Source of the DNA: Pseudomonadota bacterium
GTDB lineage: Bacteria; Pseudomonadota; Alphaproteobacteria; Rhizobiales; Kaistiaceae
Direction of reading: 5' to 3'
Assembly: GCA_023392225.1 (NCBI GenBank)
Contig: JAEVZM010000512.1
Location: 1-9,842 of the forward strand
DNA: 9,842 bases
The position numbers and the translations under genes were made by a program. The notes below the pieces were generated by a model. It was not told the DNA's origin, did no database searches, and worked only from the letters and a program-made list of their open reading frames with translations. Shown here piece after piece: positions 1 to 6,928 of the stretch. How positions within the stretch are numbered: position 1 is the stretch's first letter; every line of letters begins with the position of its first letter.

Positions 1-21
1 CATCGAACCTGATCGTTGGAC

Positions 22-1158
22 ATGAAGAAGCTGAAGGTCATGACTGTGGTCGGGACGCGGCCGGAGATCATCCGGCTGTCGCGCGTCATCGCCGCGCTCG
101 AGCGGCATTGCGACCACACCCTCGTCCATACCGGGCAGAACTACGACTACGAGCTGAACGAGATCTTCTTCGAGGGGCTGGAGCTGCGCCGGCCGGATGT
201 CTTCCTCGACAGCGCGCGGGACAGCACCAGTCCGGCCCACACCATCGGCAACCTGATGATCAGCGTCGACCGCGTCCTCGCTGAGGTCGCCCCCGACGCC
301 ATGCTCCTCCTCGGCGACACCAATAGCGGCCTGTCGGTGATCCCGGCCAAGCGGCGGAAGATCCCGATCTTCCACATGGAAGCCGGCAACCGCTGCTTCG
401 ACCAGCGCGTGCCCGAGGAGATCAATCGCCGGATCATCGACCACACCGCCGACATCAACCTCACCTACAGCGAGATCGCCCGCGAGTATCTTCTCCGGGA
501 GGGGCTGCCGCCCGACCAGGTGATCCGGACCGGCAGCCCGATGGCCGAGGTCCTCGCCTACTACCGCAAGGGCATCGATGCCTCGGCGGTCCTCAGCGAC
601 CTGGGGCTGGTCGAGGGTCAGTACTTCGTCGTCAGCGTCCACCGCGAGGAGAACGTCGCGGCCGAATCGGCCTTCCTCAAGCTCACGCAGGCATTGAGCA
701 GCCTCGCCGACCGGCACCGGATACCGGTCATCGTCACCACGCACCCGCGCACGCGGCAGCAGATCGCGGCGCGCGGCATCACCTTTCCGTCCAATGTGCG
801 CCTCCTCAAGCCGCTCGGCTTCCTCGAGTATGTGAAGCTCCAGATGGGCGCGAAGGCGGTGCTGTCGGACAGCGGCACCATCACCGAGGAATCTTCGATC
901 CTGAACTTCCCCGCGCTCAACCTCCGCGAGGCCCACGAGCGGCCCGAGGGCATGGAGGAGGGGGCGGTGATGATGGTCGGGCTCGACATCGAGCGGATCG
1001 AGCAGGGCCTCGCGATCCTCGAGACGCAGGGCCGCGGGGCGGATCGCACGATGAACGTCGTTCGCGACTACACCGCGCCGAACGTGTCGGAGAAGGTGCT
1101 GCGCATCATTCACAGCTACACCGACTATGTGAACCGAGTGGTGTGGCGGAAGACGTGA
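22..1158 (+). CDS. fnlC: Non-hydrolysing UDP-GlcNAc 2-epimerase family; probable UDP-N-acetyl-L-fucosamine synthase (FnlC/Cap5G/WbjD type)
   Basis: GT-B-fold sugar-nucleotide C2 epimerase of 378 aa. Visible family motifs are GTRPEIIRLS (11-20), HTGQNYDYEL (36-45), GDTNS (98-102), HMEAGNRCFDQ (118-128), PEEINR (131-136), HREEN (207-211) and DSGTITEESSIL (283-294). Likely active-site residues by analogy to WecB are D99, E120, E132 and H208. The HMEAGNRCFDQ block, the DSGT..EESS block and the WRK C-terminus match my memory of Cap5G/FnlC, which makes UDP-L-FucNAc by 2-epimerising UDP-2-acetamido-2,6-dideoxy-talose, better than classical WecB. An automatic pipeline may simply call it wecB. In that pathway FnlA and FnlB homologues would be expected nearby, so they may lie left of the window. 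An in-frame TGA at 10-12 limits the start to TTG 16 or ATG 22. I prefer ATG 22; no good Shine-Dalgarno is visible. The family is certain; the exact substrate is inferred. Confidence 0.9.
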   Translation: MKKLKVMTVVGTRPEIIRLSRVIAALERHCDHTLVHTGQNYDYELNEIFFEGLELRRPDVFLDSARDSTSPAHTIGNLMISVDRVLAEVAPDAMLLLGDTNSGLSVIPAKRRKIPIFHMEAGNRCFDQRVPEEINRRIIDHTADINLTYSEIAREYLLREGLPPDQVIRTGSPMAEVLAYYRKGIDASAVLSDLGLVEGQYFVVSVHREENVAAESAFLKLTQALSSLADRHRIPVIVTTHPRTRQQIAARGITFPSNVRLLKPLGFLEYVKLQMGAKAVLSDSGTITEESSILNFPALNLREAHERPEGMEEGAVMMVGLDIERIEQGLAILETQGRGADRTMNVVRDYTAPNVSEKVLRIIHSYTDYVNRVVWRKT

Positions 1159-1170
1159 TCGCCCGGGGGG

Positions 1171-1196
1171 CCGCGGGTGCCGTTTCGCTGCCGCGG
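1171..1196 (+). terminator. GC-rich hairpin just after the epimerase gene
   Basis: CCGCGG at 1171-1176 can pair with CCGCGG at 1191-1196 around a 14-nt loop, 12 nt after the epimerase stop. There is no T-run after it, so it is at best a weak candidate terminator. The rest of 1159-1330 holds no gene I can support, only short hairpins such as CTTCG-GAGA-CGAAG at 1251-1264. Confidence 0.22.
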
Positions 1197-1292
1197 CGAC
1201 ACCTCGGAGCGACTGGGCCGGCCAGGGGCGCCTCCAACGCAAGGCAGCGGCTTCGGAGACGAAGAAGGCCGGCTTGATCGGATAGGAAAGGC

Positions 1293-1328
1293 CCGAGACA
1301 CTCGGAGCTTGCACGGCCTCGTCGAGGC
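1293..1328 (-). terminator. Tandem hairpins directly downstream of tRNA-Phe
   Basis: Reading the minus strand, a GCCTC-GAC-GAGGC hairpin (1328-1316) starts two bases after the encoded CCA. It is followed by CCGAG-TGT-CTCGG (1305-1293) and then a pyrimidine-rich GCCTTTCC. These could terminate the tRNA transcript or mark its 3' trailer. Stems are only 5 bp and the T-run is poor, so this is tentative. Confidence 0.33.
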
Positions 1329-1330
1329 AG

Positions 1331-1406
<76 letters not shown>

Positions 1407-1455
1407 GCCGTTTCCCGAAGCGGGCGGCGGGGCCGCTACTTCGTGAGGCGTGCGG

Positions 1456-1484
1456 TTTATAGGGAAGCCGGGGCATGGTGTCCA
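1456..1484 (-). promoter_or_regulatory. Sigma70-type promoter of tRNA-Phe
   Basis: On the minus strand, TGGACA (1484-1479) is followed by exactly 17 nt and TATAAA (1461-1456), giving 5/6 matches to the consensus at each hexamer. Transcription would start near 1449, leaving a 5' leader of about 43 nt before the mature tRNA end at 1406. It lies after the yacG stop, so the tRNA need not depend on read-through from the protein genes. Confidence 0.75.
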
Positions 1485-1541
1485 GCCCGTCGAGGCGAAT
1501 ACGCACAGCGTTCCGGGTCGGCGGGATCGGCGCGGCCCCAT

Positions 1542-1559
1542 GGCCCCCGGTCGGGGGCC
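1542..1559 (-). terminator. Perfect 7-bp GC hairpin after yacG
   Basis: GGCCCCC (1542-1548) pairs perfectly with GGGGGCC (1553-1559) around a GGTC loop, beginning 5 nt past the yacG stop. No T-run follows on the minus strand. Its placement between yacG and the tRNA promoter fits an end-of-operon terminator or an mRNA 3' stabilising hairpin. Confidence 0.45.
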
Positions 1560-1564
1560 GGGCG

Positions 1565-1774
1565 TCAGTCCCGCGGCTCGTCCTCGCCCGGGCTGTCCTC
1601 GCTCGCCGGGATCGCATAGGCGCCCGAGAGCCAGCGATTGAGGTCGATGTCGGCGCAGCGGGTCGAGCAGAACGGGTAGGCGGCGCGCGTCGCCGGCTTG
1701 CCGCAGATCGGGCACGCGCGGGCGGCGCGGAACGGGATCACCTTGTCGTCGGCCGCGGCGGGTCGCTTGGCCAT
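1565..1774 (-). CDS. yacG: DNA gyrase inhibitor YacG (zinc-binding)
   Basis: Small zinc protein of 69 aa. The four metal ligands form CPIC (C21, C24) and FCSTRC (C36, C40), followed by the family signature ADIDLNRWLSGAYAIP (41-56). The tail is acidic. In E. coli YacG binds GyrB and inhibits gyrase; the role here is inferred from family membership. The length is normal. The ATG lies 4 nt after the maf stop, so translation is probably coupled to maf. No strong ribosome-binding site is seen, only GGGG-rich sequence. It is the last protein gene of the minus-strand block. Confidence 0.93.
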   Translation of the reverse strand: MAKRPAAADDKVIPFRAARACPICGKPATRAAYPFCSTRCADIDLNRWLSGAYAIPASEDSPGEDEPRD

Positions 1775-1778
1775 CGGC

Positions 1779-2402
1779 TCAGCCCCGCGTCAGCCACGAG
1801 AAGTGCACCGGAAAGCCCTCGCCCTGGAGCAGGCCGACGGTCTCATAGAGCGGCAGGCCGACGACATTGGTATAGGAGCCGACCAGCCGCACGACGAAGC
1901 TGCCGGCGAGGCCCTGGACGGCGTAGCCGCCGGCCTTGCCCTGCCATTCGCCCGAGGCGAGGTAGCTGTCGATGTCCTCGCGGGTGAGGCGCTTGAAGCG
2001 TACCCGGGTCTCCACCAGGCGCTGGCGCATCTGGCCCTTGGCGTTGATCAGCGCGACGCCGGTATAGACCCGATGCGATCGGCCGGAGACGAGGCGGAGG
2101 CATGCCGCCGCCTCCTCGATCAGCTCGGCCTTGGGCAGGCAGCGCCGGCCGACGCCGACCACGGTGTCGGCGGCGAGGATCAGCGCCCCCGAGAGGTCGG
2201 AATCGGAGCGGGCGAGCGTCAGCGCCGCCTCGGCCTTCTCACGCGCGAGGCGCTTGGCGAGGTTGCGCGGCAGCTCGTTCCGCTTGGGCGATTCGTCGAT
2301 CGTCACCGGCAGGAGATGGTCCGGCTCGATGCCGACCTGGTTGAGCAGGTCGATCCGCCGCGGTGAGCCGGAGGCGAGCACCAGTTTCAGACGTCCAGCC
2401 AT
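1779..2402 (-). CDS. maf: Maf/YhdE-family nucleoside triphosphate pyrophosphatase
   Basis: Maf-family protein of 207 aa that hydrolyses nucleoside triphosphates (dTTP, UTP or modified NTPs) to monophosphates, taken as housecleaning of non-canonical nucleotides. Visible motifs are LASGSPRR (9-16), DESP (37-40), AADTVV (77-82, D79 probably metal-binding), SGRSHRVYTG (106-115) and EWQGKAGGYAVQG (152-164, with conserved K156 and Q163), then NVVGLPL (179-185). The KAGGYxxQG block favours the YhdE (dTTP/UTP) branch over YceF, but the substrate is inferred. A GTG at 2423 would add seven residues. I prefer ATG 2402 because homologues start close to the LASxSPRR motif. It follows infA by 49 nt and precedes yacG by 4 nt. 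Confidence 0.93.
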   Translation of the reverse strand: MAGRLKLVLASGSPRRIDLLNQVGIEPDHLLPVTIDESPKRNELPRNLAKRLAREKAEAALTLARSDSDLSGALILAADTVVGVGRRCLPKAELIEEAAACLRLVSGRSHRVYTGVALINAKGQMRQRLVETRVRFKRLTREDIDSYLASGEWQGKAGGYAVQGLAGSFVVRLVGSYTNVVGLPLYETVGLLQGEGFPVHFSWLTRG

Positions 2403-2451
2403 GCTCCATCCCGCTGCGCGCACCGCTCCCCGGGAGGCGGCGCCGTAGGGC

Positions 2452-2670
2452 TTACTTGAACCGGTAGGTGATCCGCCCCTTGGTCAGGTCGTAGGGCGTC
2501 ATCTCGACAAGAACCTTGTCACCGGCCAGCACGCGGATGCGGTTCTTGCGCATGCGGCCGGCGGTGTGGGCAATGATCTCGTGGTCGTTCTCGAGCTTCA
2601 CGCGGAAGGTCGCGTTCGGCAGCAGCTCGGTCACGACTCCGGGGAATTCGATGATCTCTTCCTTGGCCAT
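2452..2670 (-). CDS. infA: Translation initiation factor IF-1
   Basis: A 72-aa single S1/OB-domain protein that binds the 30S A site during initiation. It begins MAKEEIIEFPGVV and ends with the DLTKGRITYRFK type of C-terminus shared by bacterial IF-1 proteins. The central stretch HTAGRMRKNRIRVLAGDKV (35-53) is the conserved RNA-binding face. The ATG is preceded by AAGGA with a 4-nt spacer, a good ribosome-binding site. The 100 nt upstream, back to the UPF0262 stop, leave room for its own promoter, but I found only a weak TTGAGG at 2758-2753 without a convincing -10. Confidence 0.98.
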   Translation of the reverse strand: MAKEEIIEFPGVVTELLPNATFRVKLENDHEIIAHTAGRMRKNRIRVLAGDKVLVEMTPYDLTKGRITYRFK

Positions 2671-2770
2671 GTGTTCCTTGGGTTGGCAGGGGGCCGCCGT
2701 CCGGGGCCTCTCGAAGCGGCGGGACGGTAGCCGATTGGCGTCGCAAAGGAAACCTCAACCTTTGGCGGCG

Positions 2771-3241
2771 TCAGCGCCGCAGGCGGAGGGCGGAGACGAG
2801 GGTGAAGAGGCGCCGGGCGGTGTCGAAGTCGAGGTCGATCTTGCCGGCGAGCCGGGCGGCGAGAATCTCGGCGCCCTCGTTGTGGATGCCGCGCCGGCCC
2901 ATGTCGATCGCCTCGATCCGGGCGGGCGCCCCGCTGCGCACCGCCTCGTAGTAGCTCTCGCAGACGAGGAAGTAGTCCCTCACCACGCGCTTCAGCGGCG
3001 TCAGCGACAGGATGTGGCGGACCACCGGCGTCCCATCGGCGCTCGCCACGTCGAGGACGAGGCGGCTCTCGGCGACCGAGAGGCGGAGGCGGTAGGCGCC
3101 CGGTGCCCCGTGCGGGGCGAAGCGGATCTCGGCGAGGAGGTCGCGGATCGCCGAGCGACGCTCCGCCTCGACATGGCTCTCGGCGGAAGCCAGCGACGCC
3201 GGGTCGATCTCGACCGAGACCAGGTGCCCGGCATCCGCCAT
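2771..3241 (-). CDS. UPF0262 family protein (unknown function)
   Basis: Soluble protein of 156 aa. The second half carries the strongly conserved UPF0262 signature: SLTPLKRVVRDYF near residue 80, CESYYEAVR, then EAIDMGRRGIHNEGAE and, at the end, KIDLDFDTARRLFTLVSALR. No catalytic motif, signal peptide or membrane segment is visible and the function is unknown. The family is mainly alphaproteobacterial and usually sits beside hisD and infA, as here. The ATG lies 7 nt after the hisD stop with a short AGGG ahead of it, so it is almost certainly co-transcribed with hisD. Confidence 0.92.
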   Translation of the reverse strand: MADAGHLVSVEIDPASLASAESHVEAERRSAIRDLLAEIRFAPHGAPGAYRLRLSVAESRLVLDVASADGTPVVRHILSLTPLKRVVRDYFLVCESYYEAVRSGAPARIEAIDMGRRGIHNEGAEILAARLAGKIDLDFDTARRLFTLVSALRLRR

Positions 3242-3248
3242 CGCCCTG

Positions 3249-4544
3249 TTAGACCCGGTTCAGGCGGATCGAGACCGAGCGTCCGTGCGCGGCGAGCCCT
3301 TCCGCCTCGGCAAGGGTGATCGCCGGGCCGGCGAGGGCACGGAGCTGCTCCGGGCCCATGCCGAGGAGCGTGGTGCGCTTCATGAAGTCGTAGACCGAGA
3401 GGCCGGAGGAGAACCGGGCCGAGCGCGCGGTGGGCAGCACGTGGTTCGGGCCCGCCACGTAGTCGCCCATCGCTTCCGGCGTGTAGCGGCCGAGGAAGAT
3501 GGCGCCGGCATTGCGGATCGACGGCAGCAGCGCCTCGGGGTCCTCGACCGCGAGCTCGAGATGCTCGGGGGCGATGCGATTGGCGAGCGCGGCGGCGTCG
3601 GCGAGGTCCTCGACGAGAATCACCGCGCCATGGTCGCGCCAGCTCGCGGCGGCGATCTCGGCCCGCGGCAGGGTAGCGAGCTGTGCGGCGACCGCGCCCT
3701 CGATGGCGTCGGCCAGCGCCGGCGAATCGGTGACGAGCAGCGACTGCGCCGCCGTGTCGTGCTCGGCCTGGGCGAGGAGGTCTGCGGCGATCCAGGCCGG
3801 ATCGTTGCCGTCGTCGGCGATCACCAGCACCTCCGACGGGCCGGCGATCATGTCGATGCCGACGGTGCCGAAGACCAGGCGCTTGGCGGCGGCGACATAG
3901 GCGTTGCCCGGGCCGACGATCTTGGCCACCGGGGCGATGCTGGCCGTGCCGTAGGCGAGGGCGCCCACTGCCTGGGCGCCGCCGACGCGATACACCTCGT
4001 CCACCCCGGCAAGGCGCGCCGCGACGAGCACCAGTGGGTTGAGCACGCCGTCCGGGGACGGGACGACCATCACGACGCGCGGCACGCCGGCGACCTTGGC
4101 CGGCACCGCGTTCATCAGCACCGAGGAGGGGTAGGCCGCCGTGCCTCCCGGCACATAGAGGCCGACGGCGTCGACCGGCGTCCAGCGCATGCCGAGGGAG
4201 ACGCCGAGCGCGTCGACATAGCGGTCGTCGGCCGGAACCTGGCGGCGGTGGAACGCCTCGATCCGGTCGCGCGCGACCTCGAGGGCGGAGAGCGTCTCTG
4301 CTGAAACCGCCGCCGCGGCCGCGTCGAACTCCGCCGCGGTGATGGCAAGCGTCTCCGGCGTGAGCGTCAGCCGGTCGAAGCGGGTCGTGTAGTCGATGAG
4401 CGCCGAGTCGCCGCGCCGGCGCACGTCGTCGATGATGGCGCGGACCGCCGTCTCCACGTCTTCCGCAACCTCCCGCTTCGCCGCGAGGAGCGCGGCAAAG
4501 CGCGATTCGAAATCCGGATCGGTCCGGTTGAGCCTGGTTGCCAC
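3249..4544 (-). CDS. hisD: Histidinol dehydrogenase
   Basis: Zinc enzyme catalysing the two NAD-dependent oxidations of L-histidinol to L-histidine, the last steps of the pathway. The product is 431 aa, the usual length. Landmarks are GLYVPGGTAAYPSSVLMN (128-145), VGGAQAVGALAYGT (187-200), KIVGPGN (208-214), QAEHD (259-263), APEHLEL (325-331), GPNHVLPT (365-372) and LAAH (417-420). By alignment with E. coli HisD, Q259, H262, D361 and H420 bind zinc, and E327/H328 are the proton-relay pair. All are present. I start it at GTG 4544, 23 nt after the DUF2948 stop, because this gives the family length. The same frame stays open far upstream, but over the DUF2948 gene, so that extension is not real. 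The ribosome-binding site is weak. Confidence 0.96.
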   Translation of the reverse strand: MATRLNRTDPDFESRFAALLAAKREVAEDVETAVRAIIDDVRRRGDSALIDYTTRFDRLTLTPETLAITAAEFDAAAAAVSAETLSALEVARDRIEAFHRRQVPADDRYVDALGVSLGMRWTPVDAVGLYVPGGTAAYPSSVLMNAVPAKVAGVPRVVMVVPSPDGVLNPLVLVAARLAGVDEVYRVGGAQAVGALAYGTASIAPVAKIVGPGNAYVAAAKRLVFGTVGIDMIAGPSEVLVIADDGNDPAWIAADLLAQAEHDTAAQSLLVTDSPALADAIEGAVAAQLATLPRAEIAAASWRDHGAVILVEDLADAAALANRIAPEHLELAVEDPEALLPSIRNAGAIFLGRYTPEAMGDYVAGPNHVLPTARSARFSSGLSVYDFMKRTTLLGMGPEQLRALAGPAITLAEAEGLAAHGRSVSIRLNRV

Positions 4545-4567
4545 GATGCCGTTGCCCGGGGCGCGCG

Positions 4568-5035
4568 TCAGGCGGTCTCGGCCGGATCGGCCTCGAGCAC
4601 GTGGTTCGGCCGGAGTGCCGTCGCCCATGCCGGGCCGAGGTCGGCGAGCCTTGCCTCGATGCATTCCACCTCGAGCCGGAGCATCGCGCCGCCGGCGAAG
4701 TGCAGCGTTACGTATCCGGCCGGGGCCTCGCGCTCGCCGGGCTCGAAGCTGACGGCGAGCAGCTCCAGCACCGTATCCGGCTGGTCGCGCCGCAGCTGGC
4801 AGCACTTGGCGGCGGTTACCCGGTCGAAGACCAGGGCGCTGCGTCGGCGCTGGTGGGTGTCGTCGTCGCTGTCCACTTCCCAGCCGAAGCGGTTCATGGC
4901 GATGGCGAAACGGTTTTCCTTGGGCAGGTAGCTCATGTCGCCAACCTTGAGTATGGCGTCCTGGACATGAGCCGAGAGGACCGCGAGATCCTCCTCGTCG
5001 ATGGCCTGAAGCTTCAGGCGGTCGGGGGCGTTCAT
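4568..5035 (-). CDS. DUF2948 family protein (unknown function)
   Basis: A 155-aa protein. The family pattern is clear: LKLQAIDEEDLAVLSAHVQDAILKVGDMSYLP in the N-terminal third (with VGDMSYLPKENRFAIAMNRF at 31-50), RRRSALVFDRV around 63-73, LLAVSFEPG and then FAGGAMLRLEVECIEARL (113-130). It is soluble, with no signal peptide or catalytic motif I can name. It heads the minus-strand block, 23 nt ahead of hisD, the usual alphaproteobacterial position. The open frame runs to 5098, but homologues begin a few residues before LKL, so I choose ATG 5035. ATG 5044 is three codons longer and possible. Neither has a strong ribosome-binding site. Confidence 0.88.
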   Translation of the reverse strand: MNAPDRLKLQAIDEEDLAVLSAHVQDAILKVGDMSYLPKENRFAIAMNRFGWEVDSDDDTHQRRRSALVFDRVTAAKCCQLRRDQPDTVLELLAVSFEPGEREAPAGYVTLHFAGGAMLRLEVECIEARLADLGPAWATALRPNHVLEADPAETA

Positions 5036-5097
5036 GACATCCATCCGGAGCGAAGTCTCTGTTATGGAACAGGTAATGCGGGCAACCTGGAATCGCA

Positions 5098-5568
5098 ATG
5101 GTATCGATCGATGAGATGGCCGTCCCGGTGCTGCTGTTCGCCGCGACGGTCTGCTTCGCGCTCGGGCTGGTCCTGCCCGTGGCGGTGTTCGAGTCGCTAC
5201 TCGTCTTCACCGAGCGGCCCTCGCTGCTCGAGGTCATCTCGGGCCTGTGGGACGAGGGCGACGTGGCGATCGCCGCGGTGGTCGCCCTGTTCTCGGTCGC
5301 CTTCCCGGCGGCGAAGCTCCTGGTCCTCCATCTCGCCGCCTATAGCCCGGACCGGCTGCACTGGGTCGAGCGGGTCGGGGTGCTGTCCAAGTGGTCGATG
5401 GCCGACGTGCTGGTGGTGGCGCTCGCCATCTTCGCCGCCAAGACCAGCGGCCTCGCCGATGCCGCGGCGCAGGCCGGCATCTGGTTCTACGCCGCGGCGA
5501 CGCTGCTCTCCGCCTTTGCTGCCTTCATCCTCACCCGCCGGGCGAGGCGGAGCGTCCGGGGCGACTGA
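5098..5568 (+). CDS. Paraquat-inducible protein A (PqiA) family inner-membrane protein
   Basis: A 156-aa single-domain PqiA-family protein. About four hydrophobic segments are visible, at roughly 9-29, 57-80, 102-118 and 126-147. The diagnostic motif is RVGVLSKWSMADVLVVALAI (92-111), preceded by FPAAKLL (69-75). Family members in E. coli (PqiA, YebS) work with MCE proteins in lipid transport across the envelope; no MCE partner is seen here, so the role is open. The ATG has a modest TGGA ribosome-binding site. The gene diverges from DUF2948 across 62 nt and converges on the next gene with only 3 nt between stop codons, so it appears to be transcribed alone. Confidence 0.87.
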   Translation: MVSIDEMAVPVLLFAATVCFALGLVLPVAVFESLLVFTERPSLLEVISGLWDEGDVAIAAVVALFSVAFPAAKLLVLHLAAYSPDRLHWVERVGVLSKWSMADVLVVALAIFAAKTSGLADAAAQAGIWFYAAATLLSAFAAFILTRRARRSVRGD

Positions 5569-5571
5569 GCC

Positions 5572-6327
5572 TCAGCGCCCGGCCGCCCAGCCGACCATCT
5601 GCCGCCACAGCGGCGCGTAGCCCTTCCATTCGACGAAGGCGGGCGGCGCCCAGTGCGGGCCGCAATCTGAGGCGAAGGCGACCGAGCGGCCCTTGCCGAA
5701 CCGTCCGGCGACGATCAGCGGGTCGCCACCGGCGGTGGCGACGGTCTCCGCCTCTGGCTTGGCCGTGAGCCGGTTGTAGCCGAGCAGCGACGGCCAGCGG
5801 CCGCGGATGCCGGCGACGATGGCGTGGTCCTTGATCGCCACTTTTGGCGCCGCGCCCTGCGGTGCCTCGACCCGGTCGTCGTGCGGCGAGATCGTCACCG
5901 GCAGCGCTTCCTCGACCGGCGAGCCGTGGTAGCGGGCCTTGGCGTCGATGCCCTGGAAGGTCATGTAGCCGCCGACCATCACCAGCCCGCCGCCCTCGCC
6001 GACATAGTCGCGGATCGCCTCCAGCCGGTTGGGCAGGGACTTGGCGCGGAAGAAGGTGTCGGGGTTGAGGAGCAGCGTGTTGGTGCCGATGTCCGACAGC
6101 ATCACGCAGTCATAGGCGGCGAGCTCCTTGACGGTGGTGGGGAAGTGCTGGGCCGCGACATGGGCCGGCTGGTAGGTCACCTCCCAGCCGCCGCCCTCGA
6201 GCGCGGCGCGCAGCCAGCCGACGCCCTCGGCATATTCGGTGGTGGTGAAGCTGTCGAAACCCTTCTGGTGGATCGAGTGCACCGTCCAGGATTCGCCCGC
6301 GATCAGCACCCGCGGCGTCTTTGCCAT
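5572..6327 (-). CDS. GATase1-like (PF07090-type) putative glutamine amidotransferase
   Basis: A 251-aa cytoplasmic protein with a flavodoxin-like class I amidotransferase fold. Visible features are VLIAGESWTVHSIHQKGFDSF (7-27), YDCVMLSDIGTNTLLL (72-87), the glycine-rich turn GGGLVMVGGYMTFQG (112-126) and FGKGRSVAFASDCGPHWAP (210-228). These match the family annotated as 'glutamine amidotransferase' in proteobacteria. At the turn where a nucleophilic cysteine would sit there is GGYM, so true glutaminase activity is doubtful. C74 and C222 are the only cysteines. Physiological substrate unknown. ATG 6327 has an AGAGGAA ribosome-binding site about 8 nt upstream. It diverges from the VOC gene (about 78 nt). 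Confidence 0.85.
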   Translation of the reverse strand: MAKTPRVLIAGESWTVHSIHQKGFDSFTTTEYAEGVGWLRAALEGGGWEVTYQPAHVAAQHFPTTVKELAAYDCVMLSDIGTNTLLLNPDTFFRAKSLPNRLEAIRDYVGEGGGLVMVGGYMTFQGIDAKARYHGSPVEEALPVTISPHDDRVEAPQGAAPKVAIKDHAIVAGIRGRWPSLLGYNRLTAKPEAETVATAGGDPLIVAGRFGKGRSVAFASDCGPHWAPPAFVEWKGYAPLWRQMVGWAAGR

Positions 6328-6393
6328 GCTCGTCTTCCTCTCTTATCCTTGCTCGAACAACAGACAGCCTAAGCCATGGCGCGGCTGCGCGAG

Positions 6394-6400
6394 AAGGAGG
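6394..6400 (+). promoter_or_regulatory. Strong Shine-Dalgarno that fixes the VOC-protein start
   Basis: AAGGAGG lies 5 nt before ATG 6406, an almost ideal anti-16S match. It supports ATG 6406 over the in-frame upstream ATG at 6376, which has no ribosome-binding site. Confidence 0.8.
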
Positions 6401-6405
6401 AAGCG

Positions 6406-6885
6406 ATGCGGAAGTTCGAGGAGGGGGCGGCCATGCAGGTCGCCCACATCGTCCGGGACCTGGACTCGGCGATGCGCCGGCACTGGGACGTGTTCCGGAT
6501 CGGCCCGTGGGACATCTGGGACTTCAACCCGGACACGGTGCAGGACTACACCTATCGCGGCAAGCCGGCGAACCACTCCTGCCTGATCGCCTGCGCCTGG
6601 GCCGGCGACACCCAGATCGAGCTGATGCAGCCGGTGTCTGGCTACTCGATCTACGACGAGTTCCTCGACAAGCACGGCGAGGGCCTCCATCACATCAAGC
6701 TCTTCTACGCCGACGCCAAGGGCGCGGCGGAGGGCTACGCCGCGCGCGGCTACCCGATCATCCAGAGCGGCCGCTACGACGAGGACGAGCACTACTATCT
6801 CGATACCGAGAAGGACTTCGGCTACATCCTCGAGCTCGGCAACGCCGGCAAGATCCGCCCAGGCATCCGGCGCTACCCGGCATGA
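6406..6885 (+). CDS. VOC (glyoxalase/methylmalonyl-CoA epimerase-like) family protein
   Basis: A 159-aa protein of the vicinal-oxygen-chelate superfamily, built of two paired beta-alpha-beta-beta-beta modules. The first begins at QVAHIVRDLDSAM (11-23), the second at GLHHIKLFY (93-101). Metal-binding candidates at the standard positions are H14, E72 (in IELMQP), H96 (in HHIK) and E143 (in YILEL). The layout resembles methylmalonyl-CoA epimerase and related PF13669 proteins, but the N-terminal block RIGPWDIWDF and the missing mut or pcc neighbours argue against a firm assignment. The substrate is unknown. It is divergent from the GATase-like gene, and the two may share a regulatory region at 6328-6405. 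Confidence 0.85.
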   Translation: MRKFEEGAAMQVAHIVRDLDSAMRRHWDVFRIGPWDIWDFNPDTVQDYTYRGKPANHSCLIACAWAGDTQIELMQPVSGYSIYDEFLDKHGEGLHHIKLFYADAKGAAEGYAARGYPIIQSGRYDEDEHYYLDTEKDFGYILELGNAGKIRPGIRRYPA

Positions 6886-6890
6886 CGGCA

Positions 6891-6915
6891 GCGGGGCCGG
6901 CAGGCCCGGCCCCGC
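6891..6915 (+). terminator. 10-bp GC-rich hairpin between the VOC gene and ssb
   Basis: GCGGGGCCGG (6891-6900) pairs perfectly with CCGGCCCCGC (6906-6915) around a 5-nt loop, starting 5 nt after the VOC stop. No T-run follows (TCTCGAAAA). The stem is very stable and well placed to insulate ssb from upstream transcription. Confidence 0.55.
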
Positions 6916-6928
6916 TCTCGAAAACCCG

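Noticed and set aside
1..12. In-frame CAT CGA ACC TGA at the left edge as the end of an upstream gene
   Set aside because: Three codons and a stop are too little to support a gene call, though an upstream gene ending here is plausible.
2671..2770. Promoter or conserved leader upstream of infA
   Set aside because: A single TTGAGG without a matching -10; not enough to call.
5036..5097. Divergent promoters between DUF2948 and the PqiA-family gene
   Set aside because: Only weak -10/-35 resemblances (for example TTGCCC and CATAAC at poor spacing). Promoters are probably in this gap but I cannot place them.
4545..5237. Upstream extension of the hisD frame, giving a 662-aa reading frame
   Set aside because: It runs over the well-supported DUF2948 gene in another frame, has no homology to any N-terminal domain I know, and GTG 4544 gives the normal HisD length. 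High GC keeps stop codons rare.
6376..6405. Earlier ATG for the VOC protein
   Set aside because: No ribosome-binding site precedes it, whereas AAGGAGG lies 5 nt before ATG 6406.
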